From the NCBI RefSeq assembly GCF_963678865.1, contig NZ_OY787459.1:3092501-3156500 (forward strand): a stretch of 64,000 nt of DNA. Direction: 5' to 3'. The notes under the pieces are model-generated. The model searched no databases, was not told where the DNA came from, and worked only from the letters and a program-made list of their open reading frames with translations. The first letter of the stretch is position 1. Every line of letters begins with the position of its first letter. Source of the DNA: Maridesulfovibrio sp. (GTDB lineage: Bacteria; Desulfobacterota; Desulfovibrionia; Desulfovibrionales; Desulfovibrionaceae). The position numbers and the translations under genes were made by a program. This document shows, piece after piece, positions 20,458 through 29,879 of this stretch.

Positions 20458-21056
20458 TTATTGCCTTTTGCGTGGGGCTACCTCAATTTTTTCCACCCAC
20501 TTTGATCCGCTGGGCGGTTCATAAGTAGCAAATGAGTCGATGAGCAGGTCCGGAGTGTCTGCGGTGAGCAGTTTTTCCAGATGGATGTCTTTCAGGAAAC
20601 CTTCTTCAACAACACCGCCCAGAAAAGAGAGCAGTTTGTCGTAGTAACCGTCCACATTGAGCAGCCCGCAGGGTTTGGAGTGGAAACCGAGCTGTGCCCA
20701 GGTAAAAATTTCAAATATCTCATCCATGGTGCCGATGCCGCCCGGCATGGCGATAAAACCGTCGGAAAGATCGGCCATGAGGGCTTTGCGTTCATGCATG
20801 GAATCTGCAACGTGCAGCTCTGTCAGTCCGTGTGAGCGATTTCGATTTTATAGAGGCTTTCCGGGATAACCCCGATCACCTTGCCCCCAGCATCCAAAGC
20901 GGATTGGGCCAGTATGCCCATCAGTCCGGTGCGTGAACCTCCGTATACGGTGGTCAGGCCGCGCTGGGCCATTTCCCGGCCCATGTTGCGGGCCGCCTGA
21001 GCGTATTTAGGGTCGTTACCCGGATTGGCTCCAAGAAAAATGCATATGCTTTTCAT
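20458..21056 (-). pseudogene. LOG/TIGR00730 family protein, split by a frameshift
   Basis: Two ORFs together make one LOG-family protein (nucleotide 5'-monophosphate phosphoribohydrolase, Rossmann fold). The front part (20823-21056) has CIFLGANPG and VYGGSRTGLMG and stops after KIEIAHTD. The back part continues in another frame from about 20829 with ELHVADSMHERKA and the active-site motif PGGIGTMDE. Removing the shift requires one extra base in CACACGGACTG, giving HTGLTELHVADS. So a single-base deletion (or read error) disrupts it. It starts one base after the upstream membrane-protein gene. Confidence 0.85.
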
Positions 21057-21057
21057 T

Positions 21058-21912
21058 TCAGGATTCCTTGTCTTTTAGGTAAAATGAGTTGTAGGCGATG
21101 GTTAAAAGGACCGCAAACCCGGCCGAGGCAACTCCCAGAGCGGCATTGTAAAAGGGCGGTGCCGCAAGTGCAAGCCGAATCAACAGGGTGACCAGCGCGA
21201 ATCCCGAGTTACGGAAAACCGCATGGAATGCCGGGAGGAAACGTTGGGAAATGAGTACCAGCAGAATGTCGCTGAAGATGAGTATGGTATAAAAAGTACT
21301 AAAGAAATCAAATGAGTGAATGCCCATGGCCGAGCGGAAAAAAACGTATCCTCCCAGACCCATGAATAAACCCAGCAGGAGCAGGGCAACCAGTTTTTTG
21401 CTGGCAACATAGCTGAATTTAAATGAAGGTTTTAAGGTCGGGCCTGATTTTTGGACACGGTAATATATGCCCAGCAGAACAAAAACCACAAAGGCTCCTG
21501 TTCCGTCTGAAAGGATTTGGTAAATGGGTGTCATGTTTCCGGTGAATGTTATCGGTTCCGGAAAATTAACCAGTTCCTTGAATGAGTTACGCATGAGGAT
21601 CAGACAGAGAATCTCCAACTGCTTGCCGACGGATTTTGAAAAAGAGCAAGGCAGCACAAAGATGAAACTGATTACCTCAAGCACAAGAACCAGAGTGAAG
21701 GCAATTCCCACTGCCGCGTAGTGGCTGCTCGGTGTTTTGGCTGCAATTGCTGCGGGGAGCAAACCCTGCCTGCCCAGTTCGATTCCCAGCAGGGCGGCCA
21801 GAAAGCAGCCGATTAGAATACCCGCCACAGCCCGTTCCGTCTTTTCATTTTGCCAGAGCGAGTGCAGGGGATCAAAAACGTATGTCGCTAATTCATAGAT
21901 TGAATATTTCAT
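21058..21912 (-). CDS. Multi-TM membrane protein of unknown function
   Basis: 284 aa with about seven TM helices and little else. The ATG at 21912 overlaps the TGA of the SpoIIE phosphatase gene (ATGA), which fixes the start and implies coupled translation. No transporter motif is recognised. As third gene of the DUF554-SpoIIE-membrane-LOG operon, it may sense or act under control of the phosphatase (inference). Confidence 0.8.
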   Translation of the reverse strand: MKYSIYELATYVFDPLHSLWQNEKTERAVAGILIGCFLAALLGIELGRQGLLPAAIAAKTPSSHYAAVGIAFTLVLVLEVISFIFVLPCSFSKSVGKQLEILCLILMRNSFKELVNFPEPITFTGNMTPIYQILSDGTGAFVVFVLLGIYYRVQKSGPTLKPSFKFSYVASKKLVALLLLGLFMGLGGYVFFRSAMGIHSFDFFSTFYTILIFSDILLVLISQRFLPAFHAVFRNSGFALVTLLIRLALAAPPFYNAALGVASAGFAVLLTIAYNSFYLKDKES

Positions 21913-24101
21913 AAGAATTTTATTACTATGACCGTACAATCATCTTCCAATGGAAGTCCTTTGCGGTAGGCTTCCACCTCAATGAGGATCGTGTCGGCGA
22001 TTTCCTGTGCTTGTTTGTGGTGGTTATCGCGGATTATCTGCTTGAGACTATCCTTGCCGAATTGCTTCCCGGACGGGCTGTGTGCTTCCCATATCCCATC
22101 GGTATAAAGGATCATGATCTGACCCTGCTTCATGGAAGTTACATAGTCCCGGTACGGGTAGTCTTCATCAACTCCCAGCGCAAGTCCTTCGCCCAGAAGC
22201 TGGTCGAAACTGTCACTGTCCGGGGAATAGATCAGTCCTGGATCATGCCCGGCCCTGATCCAGTTGACTGTCTTCTGCTCTGCATTGCATATGGCCATGA
22301 ACATGGTCATAAAGTGCCCGGTCTGGGCACAGTCTTTTGTTATCAGCCTGTTGACATCCGTTACGGATTCCACCAGCGTCCTGCCCTGTCCGGAAAGGGC
22401 GCGCAGATAAGCCCGGGCGCTGGTCATCAGCAGGGCCGCACTTACGCCGTGCCCGGACACATCTCCGATTGCCGTGGCAAAACTTTTGGGTCCGCAGGTG
22501 GCACAGCCTGTAAAGTCATAATAGTCTCCACCTGTCTGTTCTGAAAAGGTGCAGCGCGCGCCAATTTCCACACCTTCAATCTCGGGCGGGGCCTTCGGGA
22601 AGAGTGATTGCTGGGCCTCATCCGCCAGATCCAGGGCTTGCCTGATCCTTGAGTGCTCTCGCAGTTGGGGGACCATATGGTTAAAATTCTGGGCAAGATC
22701 GCCGAGTTCGTCTTTTGAGTGGAATTCAGCGCGGACATCCCAATCACCGTCTCCGACTTTGATCATTGCTTCCGATAGCTTGCGGATGGGGGTGGAAAGG
22801 CTTTGCGATACAAAATAGGCTACAACGGCAATGGATAGAATCACTGCCAATGCAATCAGCGAGGTCCCTTCGAGCTGGTTGGCTATGCTTTCACGTACAG
22901 ATTGTTCGGCCTCATCCGCTTCCGCAGTGAATTTATTGACCGGTGTTATAATGAGGATGGATACGGATTTATTGATAGGACTGTAAGTCCACAAAGAGGG
23001 GACCCCTTTGTAGTTCATGTGCAGAACTCCGGGGTTCTTGTCGTTGATATCCTTGATCAGGGATTCAAATTGCGGGTTGTCTTCAGTCAGCCATTCTTTT
23101 TCCGGCGGGGCCTGCCAGAAACGTCCGTGTGCAGGGTGGAATTCTTTTTCAGTCTGATTGTCATCAATTTTACCGATGACCAGCAGGGAATCGTGATGTG
23201 CTTCATCCCGGTGAAGAGTCGTGACCATGATCACTTTGGCGACTTGCGTGTCCGTTGACACCAGTGCCGTGTTCAGGCTTTCCTCCAGAGGAATTACCAG
23301 CGATGCAACTCCGATGAATTTACCCTTATCGTCGTAAAGGGGGGCCGTCAGTCTGTTGCATAATGTTTTGGTTGCAGCATCGAGTGATGGCAGAGTCCAG
23401 TTCTCTTTACCCTGTTTACGTGTCTCTTGATACCATACGTGCGTTCTTGGATCATAGCTGCGGGGAAATGAATTGTGACCCGGATAGGTGGCAATAAGAC
23501 CGTTTTCGAGGATTATTTCCTGCCAGAGAACCAGATTTTTCAGGGCTGCGGCACATGATTTGAAATCATCAAGCAGCGGGGTGATCCTGTTGATATCCGT
23601 TAAGGCCTGCTCAAGGGGCAGATTTTCGCTCAGCCAGAAAGAGATATGGTCCGTTGTGATGGGCAGGTCGATAAGGTCACCGCGCTGCATGCCCGCCATG
23701 TGTTCACCCCTGCGGTTTGTTCCTCTGCCCATGAGTGCGCGTTTTTTGTAAGCCGGGAGATTGATGAGTTCAGGCTCATTAATATTTTTAGAGTGGGTAG
23801 TGATAAACGGTTTTATTGCCGGCGAAGCAACTTCGTTGGTGTTCAGCCGCAGTTCCGCTTCTCCTTGAATGCTTTTCAGGGTGGTCTTGTACAGACGTTC
23901 TTCAAGGTTGATCATTATCGCAGCACTTCTGGCCTGTTCGGCAAGGTTACGGGTGGCCCGCTCAAGGAGGGTCATACGAGTCTGGGTCTGCAAGTCCGAT
24001 CCTAATGCCTTGAGTGAGTTGATCCCGTGTGTCTTAAGCACAAACAAGGGAATAAGGGAAAAGGTAAGCAGTATTATGAGCAATTTCCAGCGGATTTTCA
24101 T
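21909..24101 (-). CDS. Membrane PP2C/SpoIIE phosphatase with dCache-like sensor and HAMP
   Basis: 730 aa from the ATG at 24101 (a TTG 27 bp upstream is in frame). One TM helix at 5-20, a periplasmic region of ~380 residues resembling Cache domains (TRKQGKENWTLPSLD), a second TM near 415-440, HAMP, then a SpoIIE-type phosphatase with GGDYYDF, GDVSGHGVSAALLM and a late LYTDGIWEA/DDCTVIVIKF. Such proteins dephosphorylate anti-sigma antagonists in response to an external ligand. No cognate RsbV/RsbW-like gene is in the window. Confidence 0.92.
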   Translation of the reverse strand: MKIRWKLLIILLTFSLIPLFVLKTHGINSLKALGSDLQTQTRMTLLERATRNLAEQARSAAIMINLEERLYKTTLKSIQGEAELRLNTNEVASPAIKPFITTHSKNINEPELINLPAYKKRALMGRGTNRRGEHMAGMQRGDLIDLPITTDHISFWLSENLPLEQALTDINRITPLLDDFKSCAAALKNLVLWQEIILENGLIATYPGHNSFPRSYDPRTHVWYQETRKQGKENWTLPSLDAATKTLCNRLTAPLYDDKGKFIGVASLVIPLEESLNTALVSTDTQVAKVIMVTTLHRDEAHHDSLLVIGKIDDNQTEKEFHPAHGRFWQAPPEKEWLTEDNPQFESLIKDINDKNPGVLHMNYKGVPSLWTYSPINKSVSILIITPVNKFTAEADEAEQSVRESIANQLEGTSLIALAVILSIAVVAYFVSQSLSTPIRKLSEAMIKVGDGDWDVRAEFHSKDELGDLAQNFNHMVPQLREHSRIRQALDLADEAQQSLFPKAPPEIEGVEIGARCTFSEQTGGDYYDFTGCATCGPKSFATAIGDVSGHGVSAALLMTSARAYLRALSGQGRTLVESVTDVNRLITKDCAQTGHFMTMFMAICNAEQKTVNWIRAGHDPGLIYSPDSDSFDQLLGEGLALGVDEDYPYRDYVTSMKQGQIMILYTDGIWEAHSPSGKQFGKDSLKQIIRDNHHKQAQEIADTILIEVEAYRKGLPLEDDCTVIVIKFL

Positions 24102-24173
24102 AACAGTATTAAAACCTATCCAAACCAAATATTCAATGATGAAAATGTTTAAAACGTCCGCTTTACCGGGAAA

Positions 24174-24857
24174 TTAATTGAGCAGAGCGGTTAGGGTTAT
24201 AACCACTGGCAGTGAAGGCAGTAGATTTGCCAGGTTGATACGTTTTATTTCGAGCAGGGTCAGGCTGATACCGATTATGAGCAGACCTCCGGTTGCGGTA
24301 AGCTGGTCAATGATAAACGGCGAGAACCATTCCTGAAATGATTCGGCGAAAAGGGTCAGTGCGCCCTGATAGATTATTACCGGAATGAAAGAGAAAAGCA
24401 CCCCGATTCCGTAAGAGGAAGCCAAGGCTATGGATGCGAAGCCGTCGAGCATGGCCTTTGTGAAAAGGATGGTGGTATCTCCTTTTATTCCTTCTTCCAA
24501 TGAACCTATGATGGCCATGGCCCCGATGCAGAAGATAAGTGAAGCTGTAATCATTCCATCAATAAAACCGGTATCGCTGGAGCCGACCTTTTTTTTCAGC
24601 CATCCTGCACCTCGCTCGAATAAGGTATCAAGCCTCAGTAATTCACCAATGATTCCGCCAATGAGAAGACTGAAGATAACCACAAGGATATCTTGAACTT
24701 TTAAAGCCATCTGGATGCCGATCAGAACAACACCCAGACCAAGTGCCTGAAAAATAATCTGTCGAATGCGTTCAGGAAATCTGCTGTGCAGGAGGATACC
24801 GATTATGGATCCGGCGATGATGGCACCGCCATTGACCAGTGAGCCTATTGGAATCAT
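24174..24857 (-). CDS. DUF554 membrane protein
   Basis: 227 aa, about seven TM segments, with the DUF554 start (MIPIGSLVNGGAIIAGS) and the core GFIDGMITASLIFCIGAMAIIGSLEEG. Function of the family is not established; transport is suspected. First gene of the minus-strand operon running down to 20458. About 200 bp upstream, before the tRNA, hold no gene. Confidence 0.9.
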   Translation of the reverse strand: MIPIGSLVNGGAIIAGSIIGILLHSRFPERIRQIIFQALGLGVVLIGIQMALKVQDILVVIFSLLIGGIIGELLRLDTLFERGAGWLKKKVGSSDTGFIDGMITASLIFCIGAMAIIGSLEEGIKGDTTILFTKAMLDGFASIALASSYGIGVLFSFIPVIIYQGALTLFAESFQEWFSPFIIDQLTATGGLLIIGISLTLLEIKRINLANLLPSLPVVITLTALLN

Positions 24858-25059
24858 GGGAATCTCTTTTGTGTAGAAAATTAATGAAAGGAGGCTGAAA
24901 ATAGCACTGAGTTTTATGGTTTACAATAGAGCAACACCTTAATTTTATGTTTGCTGTGGGGTGTGTATGAGTATGACGATGAAGGTTTTTCCCGGAGATA
25001 TATTGCTAAATGGTCTTGACAGCTGCTCAGTCATTTAATATTAACAATCCCTCACCTAT

Positions 25060-25146
25060 GCCGGGATGGCGGAATTGGTAGACGCAGCGGACTCAAAATC
25101 CGCCGGGTTCACGCCCTTGCGAGTTCGAGTCTCGCTCCCGGTACCA
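25060..25146 (+). tRNA. tRNA-Leu (CAA)
   Basis: 87 nt including the encoded CCA. Acceptor GCCGGGA pairs with TCCCGGT; the anticodon loop CTCAAAA gives CAA (25094-25096). A long variable arm and T-loop GTTCGAGTC are present. Its 3' 56 bases form the attachment site of the adjacent element. Confidence 0.97.
25091..25146 (+). repeat. attL of IME1 (3' part of tRNA-Leu)
   Basis: 56 bp, from the anticodon loop to the CCA end, identical to 41959-42014. The match starts and ends sharply, as expected for a recombined attachment core that keeps the tRNA whole. Confidence 0.95.
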
Positions 25147-25155
25147 TCTGAAATT

Positions 25156-25192
25156 AAAGGGTTTTTCGCAAAAAGCGAGAAGCCCTTTTTTC
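25156..25192 (+). terminator. Terminator after tRNA-Leu, supplied by IME1
   Basis: AAAGGGTTTTTCGC / GCGAGAAGCCCTTT with wobble pairs, then T6. It replaces the original tRNA terminator, which was displaced to 42023. Confidence 0.75.
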
Positions 25193-25219
25193 ATGTCCAA
25201 AACAGTTCTCCCCACACTC

Positions 25220-25290
25220 TTCCCCATAAAATTAAAAAAAGTGAAAAAAGTTTGATTAAGTTCAAATTTTTTTCACTTGGCGTTCCCCAT
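25220..25290. promoter_or_regulatory. Left-end arm-type repeats TTCCCCAT of IME1
   Basis: TTCCCCAT at 25220-25227 and 25283-25290, just inside attL. The same octamer is clustered at the other end beside the integrase, which suggests integrase or excisionase arm-binding sites. Confidence 0.6.
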
Positions 25291-25393
25291 GTCTGTTTAA
25301 CTACTCAGTTAACTTAATTATTTTTAGATTTGTAAATATAATTTAGCTCGGTTAAGGATGGCTAAGCCTGATATAATTATGGAGAGTTTGAGC

Positions 25394-26302
25394 ATGAATA
25401 AATCGCAAAATGGTAAAGCCAAGTCCAAAGTTGATGAGGAATCAAAACGTGAAATCCTGATTCAGCCGCTTGTTCAAGAAAAGCTGGATGAAGATAAATT
25501 GGTAGATGCAGTTATCCTGTTTCTTAGTTTGATTGGGCCTGTTCTTTTGGTCCAATATGGGCCGAATCCTTCGAACATGGCTTTTTTAGCTTATGCTTTT
25601 GTGTGTACCCTGATTGTTTGCGGATCAATTTGGTTGCTTAATCGTGCGGTATCTTATTTGGCTGAGGGCTTGAACTGGTTCGTAAAGTATGAAGTTAAGC
25701 GTAGAATACCAGTTTCAGAGTTGAGAGTTCGATGGAACAGAACGTCTAGTGCGGATTTTACAAATGTTGTTCTTGAAACCAGATTAAATGTATATTTTCA
25801 ATTTGAGTATAATTCCAAAAAATTCTCAGTGCTGCGTTATTTCTATTCCTCATTTTTCCGTCAGGCCGAAAGATTGAAACGGCTTTTTGATGAGCGATGT
25901 TTCTTTGATTTAGAAGAAGTTGAACAGATTGAGCAGAAGTATCCGAGGTTTTTACCAAAAGCCGATAGAAGTGGAATAGAACAAGATTTAAAGATCGAAG
26001 AATTGGAAAAAGAGCTGGAAGATGCGCGAACTATGAAGGCCAGATTGACTAAGGCCAAGAAAAAGTTGGATGGCGCACGCAAGGAAGGTTTTTTCTTTTC
26101 CAACATGATTCTTGAGATGGTCGTTGACCCAACTCCGAAACAACAGTTTTCACACGAAGAATATAAAGCGATTGCGGACACGGTTATAGAAAAGGATTAC
26201 ATCAAAAAATTAAAACTGGTCAGACCAGCCAATTCCGTTATTGAAGAATTTAGGAAAAACATTCCTATCGAGTTCAGAAAAGAAAGCAATACAGCAAAAT
26301 AA
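25394..26302 (+). CDS. Hypothetical membrane protein with coiled coil
   Basis: 302 aa. The ATG at 25394 is chosen for the GGAGAG eight bases upstream; in-frame ATGs at 25358 and 25379 lack such a site. Two TM segments at about 40-60 and 68-90 are followed by a soluble region and a long coiled coil (~190-250, runs of E, K and L). No family recognised. First gene inside IME1; followed by a striking repeated palindrome. Confidence 0.75.
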   Translation: MNKSQNGKAKSKVDEESKREILIQPLVQEKLDEDKLVDAVILFLSLIGPVLLVQYGPNPSNMAFLAYAFVCTLIVCGSIWLLNRAVSYLAEGLNWFVKYEVKRRIPVSELRVRWNRTSSADFTNVVLETRLNVYFQFEYNSKKFSVLRYFYSSFFRQAERLKRLFDERCFFDLEEVEQIEQKYPRFLPKADRSGIEQDLKIEELEKELEDARTMKARLTKAKKKLDGARKEGFFFSNMILEMVVDPTPKQQFSHEEYKAIADTVIEKDYIKKLKLVRPANSVIEEFRKNIPIEFRKESNTAK

Positions 26303-26310
26303 AAACTACG

Positions 26311-26368
26311 GGACAAAATGGACAATATGGACAAAATTAGATTTCTGTCCATTTTGTCCATATTGTCC
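26311..26368. repeat. Tandem 9-bp units in inverted arrangement (GGACAAWAT)
   Basis: Left arm GGACAAAAT-GGACAATAT-GGACAAAAT (26311-26337), right arm TGTCC-ATTTTGTCC-ATATTGTCC (26346-26368). The 18-bp stretches at 26320-26337 and 26351-26368 are perfect inverted copies. It may be a binding array, partition-like site or origin; function inferred. Confidence 0.75.
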
Positions 26369-26387
26369 GGGGTAATTTGATTCAAGA

Positions 26388-26418
26388 ACAAGACCCCGAA
26401 CCGAAGTCCGGGGCCTTG
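26388..26418 (-). terminator. Hairpin terminator with TTCG loop
   Basis: On the minus strand AAGGCCCCGGAC-TTCG-GTTCGGGGTCTT, with two G-T pairs, followed by GTTCTTG. Ends the zinc-ribbon gene. Confidence 0.75.
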
Positions 26419-26421
26419 TGG

Positions 26422-26859
26422 TTAATCATCCTCTGGCTGAGGGAATTGTTCTGGAACATCTTTCAGCTCTGGATGCCGTTCATAAAAACCATCCAAAAGT
26501 TCTAATTTGGCTCCACATTCTGAGCAAATATCTTTCCGGCAATTTTCAGGGAGATCTTCTGCCAAATAAACCGTCTGGCATTTTGGACAAATCATGTCTT
26601 CCGGTTCGTTGCTTTCATCTGAGTTCAATGAAACGCTTTCTCTTGTTTTCCATAAATAAATAAGAACAATAGCACCGATAAATAATTGTATATATCCCAC
26701 AAAGTCATATACTTTAAAACCTTTATATTTCCCTCCGCCAGTAAGAGGGGTCAAAATTCCAGATAAGAAAAAAGCCCAGCCTGCTAGGATAAGAACAAGT
26801 CTACCCGTTCCACCTTTTGATGGTTTGATTCTGTGTGATTCTTTTCTACTTTTTCCCAT
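26422..26859 (-). CDS. Zinc-ribbon membrane protein
   Basis: 145 aa. Basic N-terminus, two TM helices (~20-38 and 50-70), then a cytosolic zinc ribbon with MICPKCQ and DICSECG. An acidic tail follows. No family assigned. Transcribed on its own terminator in IME1 cargo. Confidence 0.75.
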   Translation of the reverse strand: MGKSRKESHRIKPSKGGTGRLVLILAGWAFFLSGILTPLTGGGKYKGFKVYDFVGYIQLFIGAIVLIYLWKTRESVSLNSDESNEPEDMICPKCQTVYLAEDLPENCRKDICSECGAKLELLDGFYERHPELKDVPEQFPQPEDD

Positions 26860-26951
26860 AATTATCCATAGCTTCTAGTGTTCTTGCTAATTAATGAGGC
26901 TATCGAATAGATATTCTTAATCAAGTTTTCCACATGCAAGTCCGCAGCTAG

Positions 26952-27632
26952 TTATGCAGCATTATCAGCAAAGGAGTTTTTGCCCACAGCATAAGACAAA
27001 ACAGTTAGAATAATATAATACACAGAAAGAGCAGAAGCATATATATAAATATTGACTATCGACATTCCAATTAATGCGACTATAGAAAAAATAATAGAGT
27101 TTACAAAGAGTATCACCATTCCCATCGTTAGTTTAATAATAGATATAGACATCATTTTTTTTAAAGAAAAGCATAAGCACGCAAACATATAGATAAAAGG
27201 AGATGATAATGTATAAAAAAATGGCTCTATCAATATGCATACAAAACCTTCGTAGTTTAGATAACCACGATTCAACATGGATAGCATTTCAAATACATGC
27301 AATTTTAAATTAAAAAAATTTTCATCTATCATATACCATGATGAACTTGCAGCTAATTCTGTCGCCAGAAGCAGTGTCAAATATGCAAAAGTCATCCTGA
27401 ATTGAAAGTCAAACCTAAATATTTTTAATCCTGAGTCTCTGCATCCGATACAACTTAATACAAATGACACAACTAAGCATGATGTGTAAGGGCTTATGTA
27501 ATCTGTTATATGCCCAAAAAAGCAACTTATAAAGTTAAACATAAAATATGCATATACAATAACCAGAAAGGCATAGTCTCTATGTAGAATGGCCTTAAAA
27601 TCATTCTTAACTTTTTTTAAATATATAAGCAT
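26952..27632 (-). CDS. Multi-TM membrane protein, candidate immunity protein for the RHS toxin
   Basis: 226 aa, about six TM helices, AT-rich. It begins 51 bp after the stop of the RHS gene on the same strand, the usual place for an immunity gene. No family recognised. An immunity role would suit a membrane-acting toxin domain, but this rests on position alone. Confidence 0.7.
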   Translation of the reverse strand: MLIYLKKVKNDFKAILHRDYAFLVIVYAYFMFNFISCFFGHITDYISPYTSCLVVSFVLSCIGCRDSGLKIFRFDFQFRMTFAYLTLLLATELAASSSWYMIDENFFNLKLHVFEMLSMLNRGYLNYEGFVCILIEPFFYTLSSPFIYMFACLCFSLKKMMSISIIKLTMGMVILFVNSIIFSIVALIGMSIVNIYIYASALSVYYIILTVLSYAVGKNSFADNAA

Positions 27633-27644
27633 ATCTTATCCTAG

Positions 27645-27686
27645 CCCTGCAACAACATCGGTTTGTCGTTGCAGGGCTTGTTTTTA
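27645..27686 (+). terminator. Hairpin between RHS gene and membrane gene
   Basis: AGCCCTGCAAC / GTTGCAGGGCT, followed on the plus strand by TTGTTTTTAATTTTT. On the minus strand, the direction of both neighbours, there is no T-run, so it may attenuate rather than end transcription. Confidence 0.6.
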
Positions 27687-29879
27687 ATTTTTATTTCTCT
27701 TCATAAATTCGCCCAGCTTAGTAATTCCATACTGAACTGGATACATTTTATCATCAGGAGTAGAAAGATAGACATCAGCATAATTTTCCAATTTATCCTG
27801 AACGCCAGCCTTAATAGTATTAGCCCTATTTTTTCTCACCTTTGGATCATTGCTGAAAATATCTGTGACTTTACTCGGATTAAGGTTTTTAGCAGCCGCA
27901 TCTCTCCTTTGCTGATTTCGTTTTTCTTTTGCTGCCATATTATCCCAGCTTGCCTTTACGTAATCCTCTGCTTTTTCGAAAAATCCTTTATCCTTATCAT
28001 CTTCATCGGCTGCCAGAGACGCACGTCGTGCTCGGCTTATCCGGTCGGCCTCAGCAAGAGCTCTATGTTCTTTTTTTGCCTGTTCATTAGCATTGAATTT
28101 ATCCTGTCTACTAGTCAGCTCTTGAGCCTGCTTATCCACTTCCAAACCTTGTTGCACGCCTGCGTTATTTAGCTGATCAATAGCTTGCTGACTTTGCTGA
28201 CCGAAAAAATCGTCATCTTTTGCCTGTTGGGTACTACGTGTCGCATTTTGGCTATGCCCTTCCCCGCCTAGGGTGTCATCACCATTGTAATGAGAGCCTC
28301 CCGGATCGGTATTATACCCCCAACCAGCGTCTGTAGGGCCGTAGGCACTTCCACTGGTTCCATTATACCCCGGACCGAAATCATTTCCAGCGTACCCACC
28401 GGAACTTGACGATTTGCTTTCGCTCTTCCCATCATCATCTGAACTGGATTCATCAAACAACCCCAGCCGATCGACAAAGTTAACCGGATCATCCCCGCAA
28501 TAGCCATACAAATCCACATCACCGCCAGCATAGCCCAGCGGATCAGGAGAAATGAAACGCCCAATGGCAGGATCGTACTCACGGTAGCCGAAATGAATCA
28601 GGCCGGTATCGGAATCATACAATCCTCCGGCAAAGCCGAGCGGAGGCGCGAGTTCGGGACGACTGTTCTGTATCATCACCCCGAAAGAATCATATAGGAT
28701 TTCCTGTACACTGTTTCCCGACAGATCAGCAACAGTAAAGGTACTACCCAACTGATCGGTAGCCAGTAGCAGCTTCTGGCCGTTGCGGATCATCCCGATA
28801 GCGTCCCCATCTTCATCATAGCGGATACGGGTCACACCGGAACGGTCTTCCACCGCAGACAGAGTGATCAGATCGTCCCACTGGTAACGCTGCACCAGCT
28901 TGCCGTTGATGAGCTTCTCGACACGGAATCCATTTTCATCAAAGCGATATTCAATTTCCCTGCCGTCAGGAAGCTGCACACCGCAAAGCTGTCCGCTTTC
29001 CAGATAATGATAGCGGGTAAGGCCATCTGAGTCCTGTTTAGCTGCAAGGTAGCCGTCTTCATTGTAGGAATAAGAGACCTCTCCGGCTTGAACGAGCTGC
29101 CCCTGTTCATTGTAGCTATATTTCAGCGGCTGACCGCCTGATACCTGCGAAAACACGCGCTGGCCCATGCGGTTGTAGCGATACACTTCAACCGGCTTTC
29201 CCTCGTAATGCACAACCTGCAACCTGCCTTCTTCATCGTACTGATATTCAAGGGCATGGCTGGATTCTGCTGAAGCGAGGATTTTACCAACAATGCGCAG
29301 TGTTTCATCCCGGTCAACACCCATGACAGCAAAAGTGTTCCGGGACTTGGGAGTCTGGAACTGCACGACCTCATCAGCCACTTCATTGAGGTCCACGTTA
29401 TCGCGTTCAAGTTCATCACGGATAGTCCGCCCCGTACCAGCCTGCGGCATGCGGGACTTAAGCATCGACTGGCTTCCGCTGAGCATTTTCTGGAACTCAG
29501 CCTGAATTTCACTACCGTAAGTTGTGCCTTTCAGACCCTGAATCACGGGCAGGTTGGGATTTTCCTGCAGAAACTGGGCATGAACCATACGCTTCAACTT
29601 TGCATGTTGAGCTTTGGTTTCTTCCCATTCATAATTTTTCAGGTCCCAGCGGCGTTTGACTTCCGGATTCATCATGGATGGGTACATGCGGTCAGAGGAT
29701 GAGAATTCATCAAAGTCAGGCTTTGGGTCTGCAAGTTCTTCACCTGTTCTGCGGTCAACGATTTTCCAGAGATTTTCAATCTGCATTTCCGCAGGTTCAG
29801 TTTCACCGTACAGTACCAGTTCGGTTGTCAGTTCGCTACGGGGCCTCAGTTCCATTTTGTAATGATTGAAAGATTTCAT
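27684..29879 (-). CDS. RHS-repeat protein with core domain, short polymorphic-toxin type
   Basis: 731 aa, much shorter than usual RHS proteins. After a ~200-aa unique N-terminus, YD repeats run from ~205 to 400 (YSYNEDGYLAAKQDSDG), then the RHS core ends at about 480 with YREYDPAIGRFISPDPLGYAGG and VNFVDRLGL. The ~250-aa tail is different: Ser/Gly-rich linker, then a charged helical domain, typical of swapped C-terminal toxin tips, but the tip family is not recognised. No signal peptide or PAAR domain. GGAGG precedes the start. Confidence 0.9.
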   Translation of the reverse strand: MKSFNHYKMELRPRSELTTELVLYGETEPAEMQIENLWKIVDRRTGEELADPKPDFDEFSSSDRMYPSMMNPEVKRRWDLKNYEWEETKAQHAKLKRMVHAQFLQENPNLPVIQGLKGTTYGSEIQAEFQKMLSGSQSMLKSRMPQAGTGRTIRDELERDNVDLNEVADEVVQFQTPKSRNTFAVMGVDRDETLRIVGKILASAESSHALEYQYDEEGRLQVVHYEGKPVEVYRYNRMGQRVFSQVSGGQPLKYSYNEQGQLVQAGEVSYSYNEDGYLAAKQDSDGLTRYHYLESGQLCGVQLPDGREIEYRFDENGFRVEKLINGKLVQRYQWDDLITLSAVEDRSGVTRIRYDEDGDAIGMIRNGQKLLLATDQLGSTFTVADLSGNSVQEILYDSFGVMIQNSRPELAPPLGFAGGLYDSDTGLIHFGYREYDPAIGRFISPDPLGYAGGDVDLYGYCGDDPVNFVDRLGLFDESSSDDDGKSESKSSSSGGYAGNDFGPGYNGTSGSAYGPTDAGWGYNTDPGGSHYNGDDTLGGEGHSQNATRSTQQAKDDDFFGQQSQQAIDQLNNAGVQQGLEVDKQAQELTSRQDKFNANEQAKKEHRALAEADRISRARRASLAADEDDKDKGFFEKAEDYVKASWDNMAAKEKRNQQRRDAAAKNLNPSKVTDIFSNDPKVRKNRANTIKAGVQDKLENYADVYLSTPDDKMYPVQYGITKLGEFMKRNKN

